From: Augochlora pura
Taxonomy: Eukaryota; Arthropoda; Insecta; Hymenoptera; Halictidae
Reading direction: 5' to 3'
DNA: 64,000 nucleotides
NCBI RefSeq assembly: GCF_028453695.1
Contig: NC_135781.1
Coordinates: 21,761,640-21,825,639, forward strand
The position numbers and the translations under genes were made by a program. Positions within the stretch are counted from its first letter, which is position 1, and every line of letters starts with the position of its first letter. Positions 42,101 through 54,600 of this stretch are shown in pieces. Under the pieces are notes generated by a model that did no database searches, was not told where the DNA came from, and worked only from the letters and a program-made list of their open reading frames with translations.

Positions 42101-45029
42101 TGCATCACTACGCAATCGTTCAGAGAAGCCAGCTTAGTGTCAGCTCGATTGAATCAATCTTCGCTTCCTGACCGATCGATCGCGAGGCAATTGCACCGGT
42201 TGATTTCTGATAGGGAAAAATCGTTAGATTGACGGTATATCCCGATCGATGTAAATTCCCGTTTATGAGCTGAGGCTTATCTTTATTACAAAGTGTAATG
42301 CCGCCGCTTTCCGGCCTATTAGCGTGCCGGCCGCTGGGCGCTAACGAGGAATTTCAAATTGAAAATAGCGCGGTGGCTCGCGGGCCGACACTTCGATCCA
42401 TTTAATGACCGTACTGGGATCGGTGCCATAACGACCGCAATTTATCGGCCAGTAAATCGGTTCTTTATTCGAACCTCGGCGACAGACGCCGCGCTGTCGT
42501 CGGAGTCGCCGTCGAATCCTGGCGATTTCACTTTACCTAATCATTTTTAATAATGAAATTATTTCCGCCACGACACGTGCTGCTCTGCAACGGTCGGCGT
42601 GGAATATGCAACATATTCCACAGCTTTACGTCTGCTTACGCAATCGTTATCAATGTCATTTTTTATTTAAAGACATCTGTGGCAGCTGCGAATTCAACAC
42701 AGTTTCGAATCACGTTTTTATCTAACTTATTCGAACAACTATTGTCGTGTCTTCAATTTATCACGGATGCTGCAACGCTTTGTATCTTTTGGATGTTCGT
42801 GCAAAATAAAGATGGTCTAAGTTCGTTGTGACAAATACATATCAAATGAAAATATGTCTTTCCTTTTTTAACAACGTTAACAAGTTGATAATAATGTGGC
42901 AACGTTTTTAAATTCTTCTAATGGTTTTACCGTTTTGCATGCGTTAGATTTTTAAATAAAAACTTTAAAATGATATCCGCGGACTATGAAACTTTTCAAT
43001 GTATTAATTAGTGAAAAATATCCTCAGAAGACCTGACACAACTAACATAATTTAGTTCATGAAACCAAACGTGGAAAGATAGAATTTGTCACAGTTGTTA
43101 CGCCAGCGTAAATTAATAAAATGTATTTCATTGGAGCATGCAACAATTTTAATTACGTTCCAAATTTGATAAGAGAATATAGCATTGTCTATATTTAAAG
43201 TCAAATTTCTTTATATAAATAAATTTAATGTAAACTTATGCACTGGTCGTGCTGATTAGTTTATATTAAATTGAAGTACGATTTCGATATTTTCCTATTA
43301 CAAAATAGAATATATTTCGAATCATTTTATTTTACGAGACTTCAAAGTCACGAACGCGCTTTAAACGAATGAAATCGTACGACTGTTAATGCATTAATGA
43401 GCACAACCTGCTGTTTCTGCAGAAAAGGGTATCAAACCATTTACGTCAAAAAGCCATTAGTTTCTTTTCTCCGACGATGTATCAAGAATTTCTTACGTTT
43501 TATTATTATCGCGCGAGGCACCAGCGAATTGATACCGCAACGATAAAGTAAATGGAACGCACACGTGCTTCCCGGTTTTATTGTTAATCACCCAGTTTTT
43601 ACGGTTTCGTTGAATGGATGGTGAAAATAAATTTCACCGCGGGACACCTTATCTATGTGAACGCATGAGCGTATACTTCTTCTGATCTCTATTTTTATTT
43701 GAAGCCGTTTTGTTTGTCGTAGAACTTGAAGGTTCATCGAACTCGTCTGTTACCAATTAAGAAATAATTCACAGAAGTGAAAAGAATATACTTTAATATA
43801 TTTGCATTTGTCGTACATAATTTTATACACATTGCTTAGAGAACTGATCTTTCTAACATTAAAAAAAAAAAACATTTGGCATAATCGTAGATAAGTCATA
43901 CCACTTTTAAAAATGTCCAAATATTTTCGTGACCGACTAAATACATATAAATAAAAATTGTGTACCGCTCCATGAAATTTTATATTTAGATATTTATATC
44001 AAATGATATAGATATCACTGATATTTATATATTTTATTAAAAGGTAGTACAACTTAGAGCGTTTAAAATTTTGTTGTCATTTAGTTGTTCCAGATACATT
44101 GCTTGCTGCTATATGAAACAAAATTAGAAGTTCCATACTGAAATACCGGAAAATTCCCATTTCTCATAAAAATCTTTGTCCCATTAAAACCTCGAATACA
44201 CGGTGGAACGTTCCGTATCAATTTTCATTGTTTGCAATCGCAGGCTTTACTGACATCGCCGGCTCTAGATTCGTAATAGTTGAGTCACGTGTTATGGCTG
44301 CCGCATAAGAATTCCTATTGAATATTTCGTTTCTTTTCGCCGCGAGTCAGCAGCCGTGAAAGCGCCAACAGAGATCGACATCGTTTGAATACAATGCGCT
44401 GTATTCGTCTCGGCGACGTTGCTAATTGCGAAATGCGATTGATCACGCATCAACGATCGTTTGCTACGGCACGTGACCAAGATCCAGAGTGATCAGATAT
44501 CAATCACGATTTATGTAGATGCGTGTATTGTTACCTAGCTCGGCAAGAATGCTCTTTATGTGATACATCGCCGCGAACGTATATATCGTCATTGTCTTAG
44601 TTAAAGCTGTCGCTATAAATCGAAACTGTTCTACGCATTCGAAGCAACAAATTTGAAAGATGAATTGTTTTGCGAACCAGTTCTAACCATTTAATGGCAT
44701 CGCTGGCGCAGTAAACTTCGCGGAAATCGTTCCGAGTGCATTTTATAGATGATTGTCAGTCGTTATCCAAATTATATTATCAACACCGTAGAATACAGTA
44801 CTGATCTATAATTGCGGATCTTCTTACAAAATCAATATCTTTTGCAATCACTGTGCGGCACGGAAATAAAACCAAAGTATTCTTCGTTCATTTATTATTT
44901 AGAAAACTTTTAAACAATATGATAATATTCTTCATTTAAGATTGCTAGACTGCACATTCCTATGCAAGGTAAACACTGGACGTTTCTTCCGTTTTTGAAT
45001 AACTTTTATTTGTTCATCTATTGTTTATT
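36129..45029. other. AT-rich non-coding stretch with a few CpG-richer blocks
   Basis: Blocks at about 39540-39960, 41000-41640 and 42060-42600 are less AT-rich and open in several frames, without recognisable proteins. Positions 37745-37830 repeat GCGTTATGTATGAATG imperfectly. The AAGGGGTTAACGTCGA sequence at about 38454 resembles a TTAA-type MITE end, but no partner was identified. No LN, LE or L4 laminin exon was found here. Confidence 0.45.
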
Positions 45030-45204
45030 TGTTGGTTCGGCCGTATCGTACCAGCGGAGCTCGCTTCTTATTGGTTAATATTTTTCGGTAATAACTCATT
45101 AACGATGTCTCGGAGTAGCTTTTTGTAAAGGAACAAGTTGTTTGAAACGATTTCAGGTATCTCCCATTTTCGGATTGTTTGACATTTTTTAGACACCCTG
45201 TATA
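45030..45204. mobile_element. Fold-back MITE, family FB copy 3 (right half)
   Basis: Family blocks GAGCTCGCTTCTTATTGGTT, AATAACTCATTAACGATGTC and GAAACGATTTCAGGTAT lead to the end ACACCCTGTATA. The left arm is absent or unrecognisable, so the copy is truncated. It lies about 380 bases before the first laminin exon. Confidence 0.7.
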
Positions 45205-45582
45205 ATCTATGACACACTTAAAAATGTGCATGTTTTAGTCGTTCTTATGCCTCTTATATAGCTTCAATTTTAAATAAATCATTTTATTTTTCTATAACAG
45301 AAATATAATTTATATATATTTATATATATACAATAATTGCAACCGGAGCTTCTCTTAAAGAGTTTTAATTTAAAATAAATTATGACACTTTTATATAAGA
45401 GAAATAATTGCAATAAGGGCAATAATAACTTATTTTGTAGACTCTGGCGATATTTCAACGTTTAATATATGTAAATTTTAATGACAACAATTTTTCATAC
45501 TCTACAACACTTGTTCTGTACTTGTATAAACAAGCAAACGCCTACGTAATACTGTAACAACATGATTCTTAAATATTTACAG

Positions 45583-45689
45583 GATGTCGATGTAGCAATC
45601 TCGGCTCGATGACGACTGCATGTGACATCGTGACAGGACAATGTCAGTGTAAAGAGCACGTGACCGGCAGACAGTGCAACCAGTGCGCG
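45583..45689 (+). CDS. wb-type laminin alpha, exon a: LE domain (first part)
   Basis: The acceptor is TTTACAG|GA. The first two bases complete a codon begun upstream (phase 1), then C-R-C-S-N-L-G starts an LE domain with six of its eight cysteines, up to CNQCA. The donor GCG|GTAAGC is phase 0. This is the first laminin exon visible; no LE exon was found in the 41.6 kb before it. Confidence 0.88.
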
Positions 45690-48600
45690 GTAAGCTCAAC
45701 TTATGCAAAATCATCGTGAATAATCATAATATACTCATGATACGTAGAAAAATATCATAGCGTTTGCTATGGTATCTATATATCATAGCTTAAAAATAAA
45801 CTATATTTCAATTACATTTTATTTGGATTACATGCGTGATTAAAATAACTCGTAATTGTATTAACTGAAACGCCTGAATTATGTAATTAAATTACAAAAC
45901 ATAGTTGAGTTGTTATGTAATTGAAATACAATGTAATTGATCCGGCATTTGAATTCCAACATAATTGAATTGGCACAACTCTGAATTATTCTGTCTGTCG
46001 AATTTTATTAGGTTCTGCAAGACGTAAAAATGTTGAAAATATAAATTTACGTCGTGCTGCTCGATTTTCCAATTCTGATTTGATTAAGTAAGATACTTCA
46101 ATTTTATCACATTATTCAAGTGATTGACGCGGCAGGCAAAGTATTAATGATGTTAACACCGTGAAATAATTAAACGGTATTTTTAAATTCTTTTTATCGT
46201 CACTACTCTGCGTTATATGCGTATATCTTAGCCGTAAATGCATAAAATCTGTCTTTTAATTACGATACATAGATGAATATAATCTTTAATAAATTCTCCC
46301 GGTTTCAAAGATCGGTTTCTGGGGTTTGACAACGGGTACAGAATGCGCTCCTTGCGAATGCGATCTCATCGGTGCATCCAACTCCTCCTGCCACGATTAT
46401 ACAGGACAATGCTACTGCAAGCCAGGCGTCGGTGGCGAACGGTGCGACACGTGTCTACCTGGACATTACGGTTTCTCTTCGAGTGGTTGTCAAGGTAAAC
46501 AATCGGTTTCTCCATTTTATCAAAATTAATTTCATCGATATATTATTAAATATATTTAATATAATACGATGAAAATGATAAGTAGTATAAACATGCTACA
46601 TTGAACGACAATGAACAACTACAAATGATGTTGAAGATAACGCATAAGGAACAATTTACGAACGATGATATGATACATTAGTTATATAGTAACATACCTC
46701 CATTATACAAACACATTCTTTAGCTAACATCAATTTCTTAACGAATAAAATAAATTCAAGTTTGCGACATTTCATTACATTTGTTTGTATTGCAGTTCGT
46801 ATTGAGGAATATTGAGACTGTACAAGATTGTTGTCTCACCCTGTATACGGTTCATATACATATACGATATAAGAATTATAAAACATCTTCCTTACATCGA
46901 TTAACAATTTGGCACAAAAATATTTTCCGCTTGGTTTTTTTTTTTAAATGGAATCGTGTTCCATAAGAATTCCATAAAAATTGTGTTCATCTATTTCATT
47001 TTATACTTACAAATTTATTGTTTCAAATAATTCTTTTATACTTGTTCAAAATTGAATACAAGAACTTCAGCTCGATAGTTTATCAAGAAACAGTTTTAAA
47101 AACGATGTAAAATTTTCGACTGTACCGTCAAACGCTATTTGCGTGTTCGACGAAAGCGTCTAAAATATTTGAAACCAGCAGGAGCGTTTCGCTTCAACAA
47201 CGAAACTTAAACAAAATACTGAATTCTTGGAAACAAGATGTCGTGAATCAGATGAATTTTATGTGCAGTATGCGACCCCTGCGTGCGGCCAGGTCACGTA
47301 TGCGACGTCGACACAGGTCGTTGCATTTGCCCGACGTTAACTTTCGGCGAGCACTGCGACAGATGCAGACCGGGCTCCTGGGACCTGGTTCCAGGCGTCG
47401 GCTGCAGATCCTGCGACTGCACTTTGGGCTCGACCAGGTCCCAGTGCGATCTCCAAGGACAATGCCCTTGCAGAATAGGGTACGACGGGCGTAGATGCGA
47501 GAGATGCGCGAAGGGTTACTACGGTTATCCGAGGTGTCGGCCATGCAGCTGCAATTTAGCCGGTACTCTGGAATGCAACGGCGGCGTTTGTGATTGCAAC
47601 GAGAATGGACAGTGCCCCTGCAAGGTACGCCCCTACCATTTCGCTTAAATGACAAACCTTAATGCGCATTTCGGGTAAAAATACAACCCTGTGTAATTCA
47701 AATGTTCGCATGTTTCATGAAGATTTATCAAAACGCTCCAGAAGGAGTATCCTAATAAAATATCTCGAGAAGATTGATAAATAACATTATGAATGATTTT
47801 GATTATACTTCTTAATAAGTAATTAGTAATTCCTTCTGTTATACTCGGTTGTATTTTTGTCAGAAAAGCGTATCAGATTCGACTGTAGTGAATATCAGGG
47901 GAAATTGATCGCTGGAATTGTTCTTCATCTTCCATTTAGGAAAACGTGTACGGGAGGCAGTGCAACCAATGCAGAGAAAATACATTCGGTCTAGCGGCGG
48001 ACAACCCTAAAGGCTGCACAGAATGTTTCTGCTTTGGTCGATCAACTTCCTGTCAGCAAGCTGAGTTCGCCTGGGGACAACGAAGGTTAACACGACCGCG
48101 AACTCTTTACGTGAATGACAGCATTAACGACATAATAGTAAGAATCTATTATCACTTGTACCCTGTGCACAATTATTACACACTGAGATACAACAAATTC
48201 GCAAAATTTGTGGTATTGCAGACAAATATGTGTTTTAAAACAGCCCGGTTTAAATATTTCATTTTTGTAGCAGTAGTAAATATTTTCCAACATATATACA
48301 CGATCAACATTGCTCTACAATCTATATTTAAAAAAGAATTTGCCATAAAAAATCTTTTAAAAGAATTTAATTCAAACGAACTGCTTGACACGTATATGTA
48401 GCTTATACGCTACGTTAAAAGAGAATTTTATTTATCAAAATCTTTAATAAAAGAATATTGTTTGAAGAAACTAACAGAAAGAAAATTTTGATTCAATGAA
48501 ATCTTTGATAACAAAATGTAAATTAAGAGAAGACTTTTATTTAATAATCTTTTTGTCGACGAATATAATTGTACAGACTAAGCAATTAATCGAGTAGTAA

Positions 48601-51600
48601 ACAGTGAAAGGAGAATTAAAAGAAAAGGATATTTGTTATTTGTCGTGCTTAGGTATCAAGATACGGGTTCCAAGTCCCTTTGACCCCCATTAATGGCGGT
48701 TTGAACGTGACCAATGGGCTGTCTACGATTCCGGACCTGGAGGGCGACGTCACGATACCGTCGAACTTGTATTACAATTATCCATTATACTGGGTGCTGC
48801 CCGACACTTTTCTCGGTGATAAGGTAATTCTCGCATAGCGTATATATCTGACCGACAAGTCTAATTAATGTCTCGCATGAAACACGACACGCACGAGAAC
48901 TGTCGCGCGGAAAAAAAATGACACTGCGTAACTTATAATTCAAGGTCGTTTCCTACGGAGGGTTTTTAAGATTTACAACTTTGACAGAAGGTGGAATACC
49001 TCTGAGAACCACCCTGCAGTATCCAGTCGTGCAACTGCAAGGGAACAACAGAATTGTCTTGGAGTATTATCTGCCTTCGCCTGTAAATAACGATCACTAC
49101 GAAGTCAGGTAGCTTTCCAAATCGAAGCCTTTAACGATTCGATGATTTCTTTCGAAGTTCCCCCGATCGGAAGAGTAAACGTCGATCTTTTTATCGTTCC
49201 CGTTTTAGGTTCCACGAGTCTCTGTGGCAACTGCAGAATAGACCAGATTACAAGGTCACGAGGGAAGTGCTGATGGTTGCGTTGCAAAACGTGCAACACA
49301 TTCTGGTGAAGGCCAGCGACAACGCAGAATTCACGAAAACAACGTGAGTTGCATCGAACGTTTGCTATTTCTTCATATTATTTTTTCGATATAATTGTAA
49401 CTGATGTCGGGACGAATTCAACGAGTTATTACACGATAATCTTCATATGATCTTGAATTCCGAGACAAAGGTTTTTGAGACAAATGAAGAGTTTTATAAA
49501 TAGTGTTTAATATATCATAATATGTAACAAATTTTCGAACATACGTATATGCCGATTATTTTCGATCACTAATGCAGTGAAAATTAGTCCAGTAAAAATT
49601 AACAGAATGTTATTTGTAAGAATATAAAGAAACATTATTAATAGAAGTATTTAGTAGTCAGTTAGTTAATAAATATGATTAGTTAATTTCGTTTTTTTTT
49701 TTTTAATAGAATCATATATTTCTTTTATATATCAATTGCTGCATCTTGACATTTTTTATTAAAAAAAAGTATTCACTTATGCATGTCGCAAAGTTGTTAC
49801 TTTAGTATACATTTTAACTTTGTTAATTGAAATACTTCTGTTGATAAAATTTCCTAATATTTCCAAATATAAGAGAAATGTTAAGTGCTAACATTTACAC
49901 CCTGAGCAATGTGCTATAATTGTATAGTATTTTCGAAATTTGTTAAAAATATTAAACTATTGTAACAGTGTCAAATGTATAGAATAACATATATGTACTA
50001 CGCAAAGTGATATAATAATTAATATACTACATATAATAATTAATATATATATATAATAATTAAGTACTGCAAGTTTTATCTCATAGAGCAACTGATATGA
50101 GAAAAGACGTGAAAATCAGAAATATTAAATTATTGTAACATCGATAAACGTATAAACTAATTTATACATATAATGAAAACTGATATAGTAATTAATATAT
50201 CATAATTAAATACTGCAAGCTTTGCCTTGCCTATATCAGAAGAAACGTGAAAGCTTCAGTATAAATATAAGATGAACAAATTATTCTATACTTTTATAGG
50301 AATCAATATATTTTTAAGCAATTTTTCATTTCATCAGGGTCCGTTCTATATTATGATATTTTATATACTATGCTGCAATTCTTATATTTCAGTTTATTGG
50401 AGGCTTCTATAGACACCGCGATACAAACAGCCACGTACACGCCATCGTTCGCGTCTAGCATCGAGATCTGCCAATGTCCTCCGGAGTACAACGGCACGTC
50501 CTGTCAGGATCCAAGCATCGGTTACTATAGGTGGTACCCGAACACCACCGTCACGTCGACCATCGTTATCGATCTTATCGGTCAGGCTAAACGCTGTCAG
50601 TGCAACGGAAGAACCGATATCTGTAATCAGGAGACAGGTCACTGTCTGGTGAGTGCTTTCAGGACAATCTACTCTCGCTATTGACGTTTCCATATTCAAA
50701 TCCAAACATATCAATTTGCTTCCACATACTTTCAAACATCGCGGGCTTTTTGTAAATAGTCGCGTAAAATACATTCTAGAGTAGACATCTCAGTTTCAGT
50801 GCCTATTACAAATTTCCGTGACCCCATATTAACCATTGGCGCTCGAATGGCGACTCTAGGACGCTACTGGAATTGTTCCATCACGTCCGAAGATAATTTT
50901 CATAAGAATAAAGTTTAGATTTTACAAATTGTTAAATAGTGAAATTGTTGGTATCAGTCACAGAAATTAATTTCGTATGCATAAAAGTGCACTTTGTTGC
51001 ATAGAACGGAAGTACTATGAGCCAGAAAAATTATTTTAAATTTACAGTTAAAAAGGCTTCGAGTGCGGAGGAATAAACACCTACAGAAAAAAAACAAGAT
51101 TTACACATAAATAAATTGATACTTTTCCCTGAATCTTACATGTTAACAGGTTGGACAAAATCAAAAAATATAGGTCATCAATATACATGTAATACTTTTC
51201 CTTTTCTATACCTTTTTCAATCGGGGCACGGAAATTGGAACTTTCGTTTTACATTTCTGTTTCGCCAATTATATTTTATTCGTAATCTCATAGTTTAAAC
51301 AAACGAATCAAATTATAGCGCAACAATGGCGAATTAAAATTGGTTAGTATACATATATTAGATATGGCAGAAAATTTTTTCATTTTTAATGTAAATGGTG
51401 TCTTCGAATTTTTATGAAAAATAAATTTTGTCTTCGTTAATAGGAGCTACGTCGGCATTGATTTCTATACTTAATTTTACTTACATAAAACAATACAACA
51501 GTATTTGCAAATTCATCAATCTTAAATCTTAAATCTTTACCCCAAGATTGCGTCAGAATTAATTTTATCCCATTGAACTCATTGCATGGAACATTATTAT

Positions 51601-54600
51601 CACATTATTAATATCTTTATTTTAGTGCTGCTGCTATAACAGGACTTAAATCACAGTTCCTCTAGCTTATGCATAGTTATAATAACTCATTGCACCTAAT
51701 ATAAACCAACTAATAATTCATTTAAATTGTCGGCTCGAAAATTATTGCAATTATTTATTATACAAGGTGTTTCAAAAGTCACTCGCAATAGGGAAATGAA
51801 GGGTTCTTATGGTCGTCTGAAGTAACTTTTTCCTTGACAAACATTTTCTCTGAGGCGTCGTTAATGTGTTATTAACATTGACCAATGAGAAATTTGCGTT
51901 AATAACTCGTTAACAAAACCACAGATTGCATTTTCGCTGAGGAAAAAATCGCTCCAAATGACCTTAGATAGCCTCCATTTCCGAATTGTAAGACATTTTT
52001 GGAACACCCTGTAAAATTAGTTTAGCTAAAGTGGAATAATCTCTGACGAGGATAAATTAAGCAAACAATATGTTGATATGAAAATGTTTTTGTTATAGAA
52101 CTGCCGCGGAAATACTGCAGGACCAAGATGCGACGTTTGCGCAGACAGCTTTTACGGAAATCCGGATTTCGGTGGATGCAAACCCTGCCCATGCCCGCAA
52201 ACGGATAAAAGGTTCTCGAGCACCTGCATGGTTCGCGCCGAAGCGGAACCCATTTGCGTCTGCAAGCCTGGTTCGTGAATCATTTATAAATAGTTTACTA
52301 AACGTCTAATATAAAATTCGAACTGAATCTCTATGACATACTATACGCAAAATTAGAGGAAGTTCAAGTTGTTGTATTACTGCCTTCGAATTTTGTTATA
52401 AAATATAAACCCTCGAATTTAGTAATTTTTCTTAAATTATTTGCTAAGTAAAATTAGAGGAAATTATTATTATATATGGTTTAGACATGCTTGTAATACA
52501 AACTATCAATTAAACGTGTAGGGCCTAATACATTAGGGGTAGTTTTAGTCATCATATCACCGATTTTGATTTACTTTTAACATAATAAAAATCCTTAAGC
52601 GGTTCATTTTCTAAATAATAAGCTATGTTTACAAATGTTTTATTTTGAGAAGTATTTACCGAATTCGAGTCGATTCTTTCTTTATTTCAGTCAGAGAAAT
52701 ATGATTAACTTATTAAATACCTCTATTAACTAGAAAGTTAATTTCAGAACATTAAAAACCCTGCAGAAAATATTTTTCGACTTGGATATCTTGTTCCAAA
52801 ATTTGAAAATCTCCGATCAGCGCTAATTTAAAATTCATTATCAGCCTTTTGCGCTCGAGTAGTGGCTCTAAGTTACCATTAAAATTGATCTATTACGTTA
52901 CGAAATAATTTTTGCACGAACAAAGTGTAGATTTAAAAAATTGTTAAAAATGAAGCTGTTATTATGAGACACAAAAATCAATTTCATATGCACAAAATGC
53001 ACTTTGTCACATAAAATAAAGGTATAATAAGCCAGAAAAAGTATTTTAGATTTACAATCAAAATGGGTTAAAGTATTGTCGAAGGTGTAGACAGAAATAC
53101 AATAGCAAACAAGCTTCCTTGGTAAAAAATTAAAAACCTGGCAGAGACTGAAATTCTCGAATGAATTGTTCGTTGAAAGATATCGATGAATAGGATTGTT
53201 TCATCGCAGGCTACACTGGCAGAAGATGCGAACGATGTTCTTATGGGTATTACGGACTTCCGGATCTCCCTGGTGGCAAGTGCACCCCGTGCAATTGCAA
53301 TCCAGCCGGCAGCTACAGCGACGAATGCGACGCGGAAACGGGACAGTGCAGATGCAGATCTGGATCGACGGGACGTGATTGCTCAGAATGCACGTCGTAT
53401 CGCCATGTTTTCATAAACAACGTTTGCACGTGTAAGACAAACTATTGAATTAGTATATTTTATAAATAAATCGTCGGAGCATTTGTTACTCGATAAAAGA
53501 AGTAAAATTAATTGAGACGTGTGAAAACATATTTTTTCACCCTGGAACCACTAAATTGGTAAAAATGACTGGTTCCTGACTTTTACTTTTGTAATTAAAT
53601 TCATTATAAAAGCGTGTTATAATTACACTGGGGATTTCTGGGGGGAAATTAAAATTGGCTATATTGGAAGAAACGTAAAGTAGATGTAAATGTATTTCTT
53701 CTCTTAACACATCTTGCGCGGGAAGCGACTAAAGTCGTTTTGCGCGGATTTCACATCTTGAGCGGGAAGCGACTAAAGTCGTTTTGCGCGGATGTTATCG
53801 ATGGGTTTTTGTGATGTTTTTACAATGAGATCAGATAGACATAAGTTGGAAAGATAAATGAATTTCGAAAAAAAATCGCCCGCTACACGGTAAGACTCTG
53901 GCGGCAAAGTGCCCGCGCAAGATGTGTTAATAATTATGAGAAACAAAAATTAATTAAACAATTATTTTAATAATAATAATAAGTCGAGAATAGTGTAATA
54001 ATATCTTTAAATTCTTCTAATCTTACACAGTTTGAATTCATTGAATTTTGTCATTGTTACGAGACAATGACATTAGATGAGTTTAGGACTTGGTAATTCT
54101 ATTTTTAAAGTTCATGTACTAACACGAGAATGAAATAATCTCTTACGAATTTTATATTAATTTATTAGCTTGCAACGACAACTGTACTGGTGTACTGCTT
54201 GATACCGTGGAAGAGCTTTCCCAGGAACTCGCAAATCGCACCTCCCACGTAGCCAACGGTTACATCCCTCCTCCGTGGGAAGATCTGTCCTATATCGAAT
54301 CAAACGCTACCTGGTTTCTCGACGAAATAAACCTTCAAAATCATTTGAAGCAAAGGATGAAGAATATTCCCCGGCAAGAGTACAAGCAGCTTATGAGGAA
54401 GTTTGAAATGCTATTTAGAAGAGTATGTACAATCCCTTCGATTGCTAACGCTAAAAAATAAAATCGTAAAATTAGTATATTTAAAATATTTTAAAATATA
54501 AAAGAAGATGTATCGATCAGATCTTTTTGGTAGTCTACGTATAAATCTCATTTCATCTATCGTTAATCAATTTTGATTGCATTGTACCTTTTTTGTACCA

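Noticed and set aside
47946..48401. Open frame running on past laminin exon d
   Set aside because: After the donor at 48086 the translation becomes AT-rich intron-like sequence. The L4 frame resumes only at 48661.
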